From the NCBI GenBank assembly GCA_037783415.1, contig JAZGTN010000189.1, forward strand, positions 1,240,001 to 1,304,000: 64,000 nucleotides of DNA, given 5' to 3'. A model generated the notes under the pieces. The model was given only the letters and a program-made list of their open reading frames with translations. It was not told where the DNA came from and made no database searches. This stretch comes from Leptasterias polaris. Its lineage: Eukaryota; Echinodermata; Asteroidea; Forcipulatida; Asteriidae. Position 1 is the stretch's first letter, and every line of letters starts with the position of its first letter. Positions 36,262 to 48,832 of the stretch are shown here, piece by piece. The translations under genes were made by a program, and so were the position numbers.

Positions 36262-36281
36262 CCCCCCCCCCCCCCCCCCCC
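36262..36281 (-). repeat. Poly-C tract (20 C; poly-G on minus strand)
   Basis: Twenty consecutive cytosines. It produces an artificial poly-glycine in a minus-strand open frame, which is therefore not treated as a gene. Confidence 0.95.
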
Positions 36282-36299
36282 AAAAAGTACATAAGGCAA

Positions 36300-37940
36300 A
36301 TGTAACACAGGAAAAGAAGAATTGGACATGACAGGGCTTTCTGGCAAAACATACGGAAAGAAAATAGAAGGGAGGTCCAACTCAAAAAGTGGGGACCTCC
36401 CCTGGATCCGCTATTAAATTTCCACCACATCGTCAAAATTGAGCCACAAACTGAGTATGGTGCTAACAAACAGACACCCCAGAACCATGGTACAGAGAAA
36501 AAATGCTACTCAAAACAGTGTAAGGAAACCAAAGTAAAAACATCTGTAAGAAATGAGTCATAACATTAGACGATCAAGATTCGCAAATGAAAAAGATACG
36601 ACCAAACTTAGTCTACACTAAGATCAAGCAATGCAAAGGTATTTCAACAGTACATGAGTATTAGGTATTGCTTCTAAAAATTGAACAAGAAGAACAAATC
36701 TTCAATCACTATTTAGTTCTATGCAGTTTGAACTCATTTCAGAACTTATGAAAAGGAGATAAAGTGAAGTTATGGACGCTCACAGTAGCCAAAATGATCA
36801 TTTTGGAAACATGTCAGTTTAATAACTTGACTTGTTTAGTGAAATACTTTGGACTCTTATAACTGTAGGAGAAAACCTTGCATTGTTTTGAGTAGCAGGA
36901 GAGTTTGGCACCCTGGAATTTTGAAACATAAGGAAAGTTTTAAGGAAGTTACAAGTTAGAAAAACAAATTCTACTTAAATCTAAATGGTGAATGAAAGCA
37001 AAACAAAAATTGCCTGCTTGAAATCAGTGAAATAGAATAAAATAGGAATCATCAGATACATCAACTAAATCAATTTAAATCACTTGGACATCGGAATCTT
37101 TTACTCTATACAATTTGCCTCAAAACTAGGATGCAGAAATTGTTGTGGTTTAAATATGTACACTCAACAAAGTGCTTAAACTTAAGTCAAAATGGCAGCC
37201 AATTCAATTAAAAACTACACTTCCAAATATTTGAAAAGCATTAGAAACTACTCGTCACTCAACTAGAGTTCTTAAAAGCAATACAAAATATTAACAAACT
37301 ACATCGTTGAAACTTTTTGTTCATATCCGCTTTTCTTTACTCGATATATTGAAAGTTGGACCTTTGCACTCCAAAACTTCGGCCAGTTTCTTTAAGAAAC
37401 ATGAAAAAGCTCATTCATTTAACGCTTCATATCATTAGTACTTTAAACAGATCCACTTCATCTTTTTTATATACACTCATTGAAATCAATTCACTGTTTG
37501 TGCTGAAAAACTTGTACCAAGGCAAAATGCAGTACTTTCTTAACATCCCACTAAATTTATTGAATTTCTTTGTCAGGAAATCATTCCTACAACAGCCTAT
37601 TTTTTTGTCTGAACAAAATGTACATAGAAATTTCATTTGAAAACATCCATGTGAAGGAACATACTAAAACAATTGCAGAGATTTAGGGTCTTCTTTGTGA
37701 CGTTGGCAAATATGATTGGTGCGGTTGAAACAAAAAGTGACCTATATCTTAACATGGCAAACTATTAAAGAAAACTTGCAAAAATGTGTACATTTGTTTG
37801 ATATTTCATTTGATAGGATTAAAAACCGGGATGCAACTATGCAAATATAATTTGCCCAAAACAAAGTTCAGAGTAGACATTGAAGGTGCTATTTCCATAA
37901 GCAATGCAAGGAGTGGTAGATAGATACATCTGACTCGGTG
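36300..37940. other. Unassigned AT-rich DNA
   Basis: No exon, RNA gene or strong repeat recognised. Confidence 0.4.
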
Positions 37941-37949
37941 TCTAAGTCA

Positions 37950-38155
37950 ACTGATTATTAGAGTTCATTAGATCCTTCCCTTGTATGACCAACAGAGGGT
38001 TTCTTTGGTCACACAGACTAAGAAATATTGGGGACAATTGAACACATTGCAGTAGTAAGTCACTCACTGAATGGTGTTGTGATAGAGGGCACTCACTGAC
38101 AGGTCTGTTGGCACCTGTGGGCGGGGGCTTGCATACATACACACCGGGGTGCTAC
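37950..38155 (-). repeat. Dispersed repeat, GGCACCCCGGTG family (copy 2)
   Basis: Inverted relative to 27175-27405. On the minus strand it reads gtagcaccccggtgtgtatg, cccgcccacaggtgccaaca, gtcagtgagtgcc, tccccaatatttctt and gaaggatctaatgaactcta. The two copies are roughly three-quarters identical by eye. Confidence 0.75.
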
Positions 38156-38159
38156 TCTT

Positions 38160-41100
38160 TTTATATATTTTTTTTCAAGTTCAAGGTCAAATTTAAATTG
38201 AGTGAATAAATAAATACCAACAGATATGATGAACACTTTTGTATACTTCAGACTCTGCTGCCCTCTATCTATGTACTTACCCTCCCATAAAGTCCCTAGG
38301 CCCCCCATAATGCATCTGCTTTCTATTTCAATGCAAGTTTCAGCACTATTTTACATGTGGACTTAAAAAGGGAAGGTACTCATTTTAAGGAGCTTAAAGT
38401 GTTTGATAAATTTTATAGAAATGTAAACAGTTCCTTTTAGAGATAAAAACATAACTTTTTGTTACGTTAAAATGCTCAAACAGTTTTGGTAGAGAAATTG
38501 TGATACTTTTTCCTGAGTTAAAATGTTCAAACAGCATAACAAGTTTTGTTGAAACTATTGTTAGACATCTCTTTCAGTGAATAAAGTACACACCATTTGG
38601 TGCGTTTGTTTTTCGCAGTTTTAAACAAACACATGCTGGTTTTCATGTGTTACAAAAAGATGTTGTCCAACAACTCTTTGTAGTTTTAGCAGAGAATTGT
38701 TTTCTTCATCTAAGGTTACTGAACCTTGTGACCATTTTGGTCGTAGTTTGATAAATAATTGTTTCTAGCATTGTACCTTCCCTTTAACTCACCATCCACA
38801 TGTCCAGAAGTGTTTCAGACCTTTATCACGCCAGCTTGTTTTTGTAAAATAGATTTTCATTGCATACTAATAAGTGATGCTAAAACTTGGTATTTGTTCC
38901 TTGCTAAGGTGATTCAGTTTCATCATCTGTGTACATACAGATGACACTGGTGATAAGTAAGGCAAAAATCTCTCTTTTGAGTTTGTGCAGTTTGGATGGA
39001 ACCGTTAGAGCATACTCTCTGAAGCATTGAGTCTGTCTGTTATCAGGACACTGGTGATTGACATTGCTACCTTGTTGAACTGTCTGGTCAAAGTGACTTG
39101 ATTTGGCATCGTTTCATTGAGTATACACAGATTTCACATTGATGTGTTGTTAACTGAAACAACACAATGTCTGAGTGATGTTGCTTTGCCCTTAAAAAAC
39201 CATGGTTGACTGGTGATTAAGACAGATTGAGTGTGTTTTACAGCAAGCGTAGTCTGTAAATACTACTCTACGCAACGTACATCATTGGAAATGATTAGTA
39301 ATATCATTGTTCAGTTCATCTGATTTTGCATTGTTTCAGAATGTGTGTAGACACACATATTGAGCTGTATTTGAAACAACAGATTAGCCTCAGATAGATT
39401 GACTGTGTTCTTACAGCAACAGCAGTAATAAATGCATCTGGCAATACTGTTAACACGTCATTAAAAACGACTAATAGTTGTGATTGGCTGCATGTAACAA
39501 TAGCAGTAATTCAAGTCGTTCATTGTTCTTCAAAGATAGATCAAAACTATCAGCTAGATTTATTAACCTTTTTGACATTTGACATCGAAAAAAATAGATT
39601 AACAAGATGGGTTTGGCGTGATAAAGGTCTGTGCTGCAACAAGATTGAAATAGAAAGCAGATGCTTCCCAACACATAACAGACAACAAAATAATCACAAC
39701 AGACACTTTTTTAATTATGTTATAAACACTTTGTACACTGGCACATCATATTAAACACTGGTACACACACTATTGTTCATGACAAGGTAAAATAACCATC
39801 AAATGATCCGCATTATCAAGTCTTGAAACTAGACTGATCTCTAAGTCTGTTCTGAGAATAGTTTTTTTTGCATTATTTTGTAAACAGTCAATTCACTGTT
39901 AAACGATTTTCTATCACAATTTCTTTCTTCAAATAACCATCTATGAACATTGTGTGTACCTTGAATTTGTAAAAAACTTATATCTATAGGAAAACAAAAC
40001 TGGCTGTCTATTCAGCTAAACGGTTTTGATATAGGGAAAGCACACAATTATTATTTTGTATGTTTTGCAGCAATGCAATCATTGGAGGTTGACAGTGAGA
40101 ATTACTGCAAGTTAAGTTTGTTAATTCACATCTTAACTGTACAAACACTTGCATCTTTTGAAGATTGCTTTCACTCATAGGATGTAGTAATCAATGAGAG
40201 GAATGATACAGTATTATGTAACAATCCAGCTACGTACATGTCAATAGATGACAATGCTCCTGGTGTTGAGGCTTGATTCAGATGTAGTGTTTTCTCTCCC
40301 ATACTACATCATGATCTTAGGTCAAGTACTCTGCATAGCTACAGTGCTCTGCTGATTCTTGCAAAACCATTGCTCATTGGCAATTCAGCTTTAGTGTTTG
40401 AGACTAATGCAAAAGTCTTTTGCTTGGGAGTTGTTCACAACTGCTGTGCACTGTTTGGGATGCATGTTCATACATGGTGTCTACCAGATTAGTTGTCACT
40501 ATACCACACTGTATATCGGTTCACTTAAATCACAATAAAATATACATAGTATGATGTGCCAGTGTACATTTTGATATTAAAGAATAACAGTTCTTAATAC
40601 AAACCAATAAAATTCTATACTCAACCATAAAAACTTATATTTGTCCATCATTACAATTCAAAATCAATCTCAGAAATTCCTTCCTAAAATGTTTGTGTAA
40701 AGCTAAAGTGCAGCATCGTTACGTTGGAATAAAGACGGCATAGGTATTCAATTTTGCCAGTATCGAGTATTTCAACTAACAGCGTCAGACACATACTTTT
40801 GTATTGTTGATAAGCTGTTCTTGAATGGTATTGAAACTTACAGCAGAAAGTACTGCTATGAAAAATGAGTTTCATTCCTTTGATTGGAATATTAAACCAA
40901 CATGATGATTACAAATTGTTGATCATTCTTTATGTTGCTTTGCAACAGTTACAGCATTATTTCTACATTTGATGTTGAAACCTGTAAATCTTCACACTCT
41001 GGTGCAAGTCTGTCAAGTAAGTCATCATTGATTCAATAAATACATTTTTCTTGAAAGCTGTTATACTGGTTTTACTAAGGGACTTTAAATAATATTTGCA

Positions 41101-41740
41101 AAAGCTAAACAAACTGATGCTGCACTTTAGCCTTACAACCAGGCACATGGAGAAAAACTTGTTAAGCCTTCATCATCAAGTTTCTCATATTAGTTTCTTG
41201 TTCACATTTGAGAATTCAAAAATGTGACTTTGCATTATCACTGAGAACAACTTTTCTGCATATAATTTCTGTTTGGCCAGAACAGAAATTACAGCAAGAT
41301 TGTAGCATTAGTCATTGGAGACTGTTGCAGTTTGTTTGACAGTGGATGAAATCCAACTTGGTTGTAGTGACCTTCTATGAAAGATCCATTGCTGTAAAAT
41401 GTCTTTGCTTTTCAGGTAGTGAATACGCACACATGCAAGTATTTACTAAAATGTATCTGGGTTTAAGCATAGCATAACCTGTAACCAAAGGCCTTTTCTA
41501 CCATGTGCCTGGCATTATAAATCTTGATGTTTCATTATTCCCAACCTTTTAGAATGAATCAAAACCAACCAACTACATGTAACAGCAAATCCATGTCAAT
41601 GAGAGTGTAATAAGGACAGTTACTCTGAATTCTTCGGTATAGTGATTTTCAAAATGTTAAGGTATCACATTATCAACACTGGACAAATTCTGCTTAGCCT
41701 TGTATGACAGCTGAATAACTTGGGATTAAAATATTTCCCT
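38160..41740. other. Unassigned AT-rich DNA
   Basis: No exon, RNA gene or strong repeat recognised over 3.5 kb. It may be intronic or downstream sequence of the proposed minus-strand unit. Confidence 0.4.
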
Positions 41741-41753
41741 TGAGGAAAATCAG

Positions 41754-41990
41754 TTATTGCATACAACTTGAATCAGTTTTTGAAATGAGATTTATGGCTC
41801 TAGAGTATCCCCCATTGCCATGGATTTGCTCTTTTCTACTACCGTTCTGTACCGACAAGTTGTCATTGCCTTGTTGTTTAGAGTAGACTAGAGGAGGCTG
41901 TTTCCGAGACTTGATTGAAGATCCAGACAAGTGAGATGAGACATCAAGAAGTTTTCCCATTACATCCATCTTCTCTACACCACAGGCTCA
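41754..41990 (-). other. Exon-like block C of the minus-strand series
   Basis: On the minus strand an acceptor (cattttgttagcag) is followed by TGAGCCTGTGGTGTAGAGAA. The same acceptor and exon start recur at 51794 (tgattgcag, TGAGCCTATTGAGC) and 59419 (tgaatgcag, TGACCCTGATGAGC). Further in, it keeps a TTGATGTC...GTCTCGGAAACAG order like that of the 50-base unit at 58590-59380. A 71-codon frame starts inside at a good ATG context (gagaagATGG; MDVMGKLLDVSSHLSG...). All three frames of the full segment contain stops near its start, so I do not call it coding. Its 3' end is not defined; the limit given is the end of that frame. Confidence 0.4.
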
Positions 41991-42015
41991 CTGCTAACAA
42001 AATGAAGTAAATGAA

Positions 42016-42375
42016 TTAGACTTTCATGTTGATCAAAGGTTCAAAAGGCAGGGTACAGGATGAAGTCGCGACGCATTCTTTTTTAGTTTTTCTCTTTTGT
42101 AACCATGAACTTGAAAAAAAGTTAACACACAACTTGAGAGCAGCATATACATGTACAAGTCTCAAGCAACACTTATAAAAGCCATTGCTGTTAAAGGAAA
42201 TGGTCAGTTGTGACGTCTCTGAATTCAGACTTTTCATTGATTTCAAGATGTTCTTCCAGCAAGTAAATGATGTTAATAGACTGTAGTGATTTAAATCCAA
42301 GTGAATAACACATTTCCTGTACCCTGCCTTGGCAGATGCGATCCAATATCGTTAACCCTTGACAAATCAGCAATT
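42016..42375 (-). other. Unassigned segment with overlapping minus-strand open frames
   Basis: Two minus-strand frames of 94 and 60 codons overlap here. One encodes a plausible-looking LDRICQGRVQEMCYSLGF stretch. No good acceptor or donor was found at the edges and no domain is recognised. The sequence ggcagggtacagga occurs twice (42050 and, inverted, near 42320). Confidence 0.2.
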
Positions 42376-42559
42376 ATTTTATATAAGCCTAAATTCTAAC
42401 ATCATAAAAAGCATACATTGTCCAGATTATTCTTATCCTTGACCAAGTTGAGGCAGCCCATTATGGTTTGGATCTTCTAAAAAATCTCAATCTGAAGGAG
42501 CCAAGTAAGTGGGCTGGAATTAAGGATGGATGGCACTCTCTAAACAAGATTTATGTTAA

Positions 42560-44337
42560 CTAATCAGTTTTCAAAAGATCAAGTCTTTGAAATCATGATT
42601 ATCAAATGAGTGCATATCTTCTTCTGAATATTTTCTTTATCCTAAAATGACCCAACTTGTTCCACACATAATCAAAAGTCATTGATTTGAGAAGTGGCAT
42701 CCACACAGTGATCAAAAATCAGTGACTTGAGAAATGGCGTCCACACATGATCTCTAGGTCAGTGACTTTGTTCAACTTAAATTGATTTCTAACAAGTTTT
42801 CAAAAGATCCAATCTTCTGTTATATCATGACGATCAAATGAGTAAGACATGTATGCAGATAAAGATATGCACTCATTTGATCGTCATGATATAAATGACC
42901 CCAATTGGCATCCAACACATGATCAAAGGTCAGTGACTTGAGAAATGGCATCCACACATGATCAAAGGACTATGATGTGTGAAGTGGCTGGCATCCACAC
43001 AGTGTGAAGTGGCATCCACACAGTGATCAAAGGTCAGTGACTTGAGAAGTGGCATCCACACAAGATCACTAGGTCAGTGACTTGAAAAGAAAACCTTTTA
43101 ATTTGGGAGAGGAGAAGAAACCAACACATTGTCTTCACACTAAGTTTGCTCAATTTAAGTTGATTTTTAACAAATTTTCAAAAGATAAAATATTATTTTA
43201 CGTCATGGCGATCGAATGTGCGCTTATCTTTATCTGCGTGTCTTCTATAATCTAAAATTACCCCAGTTTGGCATCCACAAATAATCAAAAGTGAATGATG
43301 ATTTGAGAAGTGGCATCCACACGTGATCATAGGACAGTGACTTGAGAAATGGCATCCACACATGATCAAAGGTCAGTCATTTGAGAAGTGGCATCCACAC
43401 ATGATCTCTAGGTCAGTGATTTGAGAAGTGGCATCCACAACAGGGTCACTAGGTCAGTGACTTGAAAAGAAAAAGCAAACCCTTTATTTTGGGAGAGAAG
43501 AAGAAAACCAACACATTGTCTTGAAACTAATCTTGCTCAACTTAAGGTGACTTCTAATAACAAGTTATCAGATGATCAAATCGTCTGTTATATCATAGCG
43601 ATCAAATGAGTGCATATCTTTATCTGCATGTCTTCTATATTCCAAAATAACCCCAATTGACACCCACACATAAGCAAAGGTCAGTGATTTAAGTGGAATC
43701 CACACATAATCAAAGGTCATTGATTTGAAGAGTGGCATCTACACATTATCAAAGGTCAGTGATTTGAGAAGTGGCCAGCATCCACACATACCTAATAAAA
43801 AGTCAGTGATTTGAGAAGTGGCATCCAACAAAGCTCAAAGGTCAGTGATTTAAGAAGTGGCATCACACATGAGCAAAGGTCAGTGATTTAAGAAGTGGCA
43901 TCCACACATGATCAAAGGTCAGCAATTTGAGAAGTGGTACCAAACATAATCAAAGGTCAGTGATTTGAGAAAGGGGCATCCACACATGATCAATAGGTCA
44001 GTGATTTGAGAAGTGGCATCCACTCATGATCAAAGGTCACTGATTTGAGAAGTGGCATCTACACATGATCAATAGGACTGTGATTTGAGAAATGGCATCC
44101 ACAAAATGGCATCCACTCAAAGGTCATTGATTCAAAAGTGCATGCATCCAAACATGATCAAAGGTCAGTGATTTGAAAAGTGGCATCCACACATGACCAA
44201 AGGTCAGTGGTTTGAGAAGTAGCATCCACACATGATCAAAGGTCAGTGATTTGAAAAGTGGCATCCACACATGACCAAAGGTCAGTGATTTGAGAAGTGG
44301 TTTCCACACATGATCAAAGGTCAGTGACTTGAGAAGA
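42560..44337 (-). repeat. Higher-order array of a 39-bp minisatellite
   Basis: The unit, read on the plus strand, is gtgatttgagaagtggcatc then cacacatgatcaaaggtca (39 bases), present in about 30 variants. Blocks of units alternate with ~150-200-base spacers near 42560, 42780, 43090 and 43480. The spacers share ttgggagag, aagaaaccaacacattgtct and tcatggcgatcaaatgagtg-like phrases. On the minus strand three unit blocks begin directly after an acceptor-like site: tttcctttttcttctcaag at 44328, tttgctttttcttttcaag at 43461 and ggttttcttttcaag at 43081. Because 39 is a multiple of three, frames across it give 13-residue repeats, but no protein role is apparent. Confidence 0.88.
42821..42893. repeat. 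Perfect 23-bp inverted repeat in an array spacer
   Basis: Bases 42821-42843 and 42871-42893 are exact reverse complements (outer phrase tatatcatgacgatcaaatg), separated by 27 bases. Other spacers carry a single copy of this phrase, so here one copy has been duplicated in inverted orientation. Confidence 0.9.
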
Positions 44338-44344
44338 AAAAGGA

Positions 44345-46780
44345 AACATTTTCATTTGTGAGAGAAGAAGAAAGTCAAGATATTTGAAAAGGGATTGGAA
44401 ATGAAATCCATGTAATTTTTTAAGAAATAAAAGTGGGTTATCGGCTTGGATCTATAGAGATGAAAGGCAAGGAATATACCAGCACATGAAATTAAAAGGA
44501 ATAAGCACTTGAAAATAGCAGTGTGTGAATGCAATGTTTGTCATGATCTTATTTCTTGAATTATTAGGCACTGTCAATTTTTCAAAAATAAATTAATTAT
44601 ATATTCTCCTAAATGCGTCGTTAAACTTTATGGAGATGCATATTTGAAACAACATCTCTTGTTATTTTGAATTCGATTTCCTTTTGAAATAAAATGTTTC
44701 TAAATGAGTAAATTGTGGACAAACAGAACCAATTCAAATGAGTCACTTAAACATAACTGAAAAAATTATCCTTGAAAAATATCAGAAAATTGAAAAGATA
44801 CACTTTGTCTGACACCATTATTATTCAGTCTTCCTGTTAATCCAATTTAAGGGTCTAATGAAATATCTAAATATTTCACTTTTCTGTTAAGGGGAACGTA
44901 AACATTGCATGGGGTGTATTGACCCTCAATCTTGCACAATTTCTTCAGTGATTTTTTTTTCATAGGAAATTTCCATTTGAAAACCTGAAGCATTTTTGAA
45001 AAACGAATAAATCCTAGGATGATTGCAGCAAAATATCACAATTTTTAAATGATGGCCTGAAATTATACTTTAGTTTGTTTTGCTTTGTGCAACTTATAGT
45101 AGATTTGCGCTTAACAATGTTACATTTTTATCATCAACTTGTAGCATTTTGACCTAGGTTGTGGGTTTACATACCTTCCCCTTAGAAGAAAGAAATATCT
45201 AAACATTTCTAATTAATTTCAAACAATTCAATACTAACAGAGTTCAAAGCAAACTTTAATAGACCCAGTCACATGCATTATATAATTTTTACAACATCAT
45301 TTTTGGAATGGATGGATGGAATGAATTGCAGTCTCTGGTGTGAAGTGGAGCACTCCTTCATTTACATTCCATTCTATTGGTAACAGTTCTGTTCTTTTTG
45401 TTGATTCTACTTTCATTCCATGAAATCATCAAGCCTCACACTCTGAAGGGTTGTGGATATTGATAACTGTTCTGTTGGTAAAGTTTGTTGTGATTCCATC
45501 CAATTGCAGCCTCAGGATTTTAAAGACAGTTTTGATGATGTTAGTTTATGTGACTCCATTCCTTGATATCATCAGATTGCAGTCTGACACAGTCTCGTGT
45601 TGAGTTTCATAACACCTCTGTTGATAGAGCTGAATGTGAATGAACTCCAGGATATTATCAAGTTGTAGTTTTAACATTCTTAGAAGTCTCCTCTGGTTAT
45701 AAGTTTCCTTTGCTTACAGTTCTTGGATCGGAGCCGGAAAGGACTGATGAATGGGTTGTTCCAATTTTGATGTCATCAATCGACAGTTAGCAATGGATAT
45801 GTACATCCTCCATTGATTTATATGCACCAGCACTTGTCAATACTGTAGCATCATTTGCAAGTCTTTCCTGGTTTGAAACACGTCCTCTCTTTGACAAACT
45901 GATGAAGTTCTTGTCAGAATCTTACTGTTGTGGCGGAAATGTCAGTTTTCTGATTTGAACTTGATCCATGTCCCATCTGAGTAGTCGAAGCAGATAGCGG
46001 TTAAATGTTGCTTCATATTCTCCAGTCTCAGTGTGTTCCTTTTTGAGTATATGTTTATCTGCCATTTAATACGTACAGCAATGAAGTCTTTACTGCTTTT
46101 AGTCCTGAGTTTGTCAATATACCCTTAACCCCGGGTTTATAGGGCCCAACCAGGTGGAACCACTCGGGAGAGTGGACCTGTAACATCGCGTGGGCAGGAG
46201 TGTCAGATCCTGAAGTAGCTCCGGCTACCCGCTACCCTTACAAAGCCCCTAAAGCAGCATGTGACCGGGATAGCAGTAAAATCATATTAAAAAATCTGCT
46301 GTGGGTTAACTTCTACATTCGACACAAGAAATTTAATTTGTGTTATCTTTCTTAGATTGTGGAATTATTTTTGAGCATGATCTTTTTCAAATTGTATAAC
46401 ATTAACCACGCAGCTTAAAAATGTATTTCCAAAATATTGGAATATATAGATGTTTATATTAAATTTTAAAAAAATGTTCATGGCATGTACAGTAAGAGTG
46501 GAAACAGTTAGTTAAAACAATTAAATTAGGAATTGTTATCCCTTTATGCATTGAAATTACACATTCTTTTTCCAATCTCCCCCCACCCCCCCCTGATAAA
46601 TTTATCTAAGAAAGTAGGAGTTTTGTGTGTTGCACCTTTATGGGCCCCTCTCCCTCCTTCAATAAAACTCAATTTCAATAATCAGGTCTGTTAAGAACTT
46701 CTGTAGTGAACCTTGTTAGAAACCATTTGTTGTACATACATTTAAGGCAATAGTTATCAAACAGTAGTCAAAGGCTGGAT
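44345..46780. other. Unassigned DNA with decayed repeats and one GC-rich patch
   Basis: Between 45300 and 46000, phrases such as tgatatcatcagattgcagt, gatattatcaagttgtagtt and gatgtcatcaatcgacagtt recur about every 100-150 bases, suggesting a decayed array. A GC-rich patch at 46130-46275 (ccccgggtttatagggccca, then ggctacccgctaccctt) stands out but matches nothing I recognise. Confidence 0.4.
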
Positions 46781-46789
46781 CAATGCTGT

Positions 46790-47470
46790 GCTTATAGGTC
46801 TTATCTTAGACGTACAGTGAGGAAGGCTGGACCAATTATTCAGATGACCATCGCCAAAGAATCCAAGTCCAGTTACTTTCCAAACCGTATAAACTTATCT
46901 CCTTTTTATGTAGACCTTTTGCAGCCAGTTAGTAGGACCAATTATTCTGAAGACCTTCGCCACAAGAATTTAAGTCCAATTACTGACTATTCCCTATTTC
47001 TGAACTTGTTCAGACTACTTGCAGCCAGAAGTCGGATCAATCAAATTGATGACCATCGCCACAAGAATCTTAACCCAGTTACTGACCACACATAACATGT
47101 CTTCCTCACATCGTTAACTATTTTCACCCAGGAGTCTAGTTGTACTGACTATGGTATTATAACTCTTTTTTGTTGTTAACTGTTTGAAGTCAGGGGGTGG
47201 ACCCATTATTCTAATGACCTTCGCCACAAGAATCCAAGTCCAGTGACTGACTACTCCTTACATTTCCTGCATTATGTTCACTACTTTCATCAATTAGTCC
47301 AGCAACTGAACTTGTACTTCTATATCTCCTTTTTAGTTTGACTGTTTGCAGTCAGGGGATGGACTCATTATTCTCATGGCCCTCACCACAAGAATCCAAG
47401 TCCAGTTATTGAACACTCCTAATATCTCCTCCATGTTAACCATCTGATAACCATTGCCAGAAAGAATCTC
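46790..47470 (+). repeat. Decayed tandem repeat, variable 120-200-bp unit
   Basis: The core ggaccaattattcagatgac, then catcgccacaagaatccaag and tccagttactgac, recurs about five times (near 46830, 46935, 47035, 47200 and 47370). Units are often preceded by a ttttgcag-like phrase. Spacing varies. The 92-codon plus-strand frame reflects the repeat. Confidence 0.75.
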
Positions 47471-47474
47471 AGTC

Positions 47475-48685
47475 TATTTTTTGTTGCACTCTTGCATTCC
47501 ATGTCTTGATAAAATATCATATGTTCAGTCACATTAAAACTTCAGTTGTTGCAATCAACTTTTACATTTTATGATTTGTGTACATACAAACTGCGTCACA
47601 GTTTTAAGTTTCTAGGGATGATTTTGGCTTGTAATGATTAGTTGATAACAGTTTGTTTACACTGTACTAAACATGCCATGAAAGAACAATCTCTAAAAGA
47701 AAACTTACACTTTAGGCAAACTATCAGGTTGTGTATGACAAGGTCTGTTTGTCCTAAACATTGAAGCTATTTCTAACAACAACTTTTAGAATAATTTGCT
47801 TGACTCTTATGACTGAATAATACTTAAACTAGGCTTTTACTTTTTTTAAACCATCTTACTTTTTAAAACGGTTTCCAGCAGAATTTCCAACTAACTATAA
47901 AACTTCAAGGATTGTGTATTGTCGCACAACTGCACAGAGAACTAACAATACATGTGCGCAATGTAGAATCATTATTGCAGATTGGCAAAGTTTATCTATC
48001 ATTTCAAACCATTGGATGATACTGACTAGTCAAACAGTAGGAAGAGTCTTGGTAAGCGTTTAAAGAAGAAACAATGAAATTGCAATGAACTGTTTCTTAT
48101 ATAGCTTGTTTAAGTTGTGAAAACAGAAAGTTCCCAAAAGTGTAAGCTTCCTATTAAGAGAGTATAAGTAGAATGCCATCACGCAAACAAACCAAACTAT
48201 GTTATAATGAACACATCTTATTGGAATCTCTGGCTTGTCTCCAGTCTAAACATTGCAACAAGATGATGCAATAATACTGTTATTTGAGTCAGTCACTTCA
48301 AACGTTCATTGAGTGATACAATATTGACAACAGGGCTTTGTCAGAAGTCAAACACTGTTGCATTTTGGGCTCATAATTAGGTAATTGATTTGTTTGTGTG
48401 TCGAAATTCACAAAACTTTTTTTTTAGAAAATAAAGTCTAAGTTTACTGATTCAAGTTCAGCACTGAGTATTCTTTCCCAAGTGGAATGAAAGTAATACG
48501 ATTGTATTGTTTTGAACCAATTAATACATGGAATTGTTTCCTGACCAAGGGCATTGTATCAAGTATCAGACAAGTGGAGAGTATCACTGGCCTTGCCCCC
48601 CCCCCCCACCCCATGAGATGATAAAACTGCATAAATCAATTATTTAATACATAGGCCTAAGCCCTTATTATTAGCCTCCCCTTTT
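47475..48685. other. Unassigned DNA with a 12-base poly-C tract
   Basis: A C run lies at 48596-48607. Nothing else recognised. Confidence 0.45.
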
Positions 48686-48689
48686 AGTC

Positions 48690-48832
48690 TGCAGCCGATT
48701 TCACGAAACTTTACGCAACTGCGTAAGTCCATTTGCGCAACATTAATTGCGTAAGTTGTGCACCACTTATACAAGAAATCTTGCGTAGTGGACTTACGCA
48801 GTTGTGGAAGTTTTGTGAAATCGGCCTCAGGT
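48690..48832. mobile_element. Short MITE with GCCGATTTCACGAAACTT ends
   Basis: The left end, gccgatttcacgaaacttta, then cgcaactgcgtaagtccat, is inverted at the right, where gtggacttacgcagttgtgg is followed by aagttttgtgaaatcggc. Within each arm cgcaactgcgtaag is itself partly palindromic. About 140 bases, no coding capacity. Confidence 0.8.

Noticed and set aside
36024..36380. 118-codon minus-strand frame
   Set aside because: It crosses the 20-base C run, whose length sets the frame, and shows no domain or splice sites.
44124..44309. Minus-strand protein with 13-residue repeats
   Set aside because: The repeat is explained by the 39-bp minisatellite; variants and stops occur in neighbouring units.
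42560..44337. CRISPR array
   Set aside because: Repeats are degenerate, adjoin without unique spacers of constant size, and the DNA is clearly animal nuclear.
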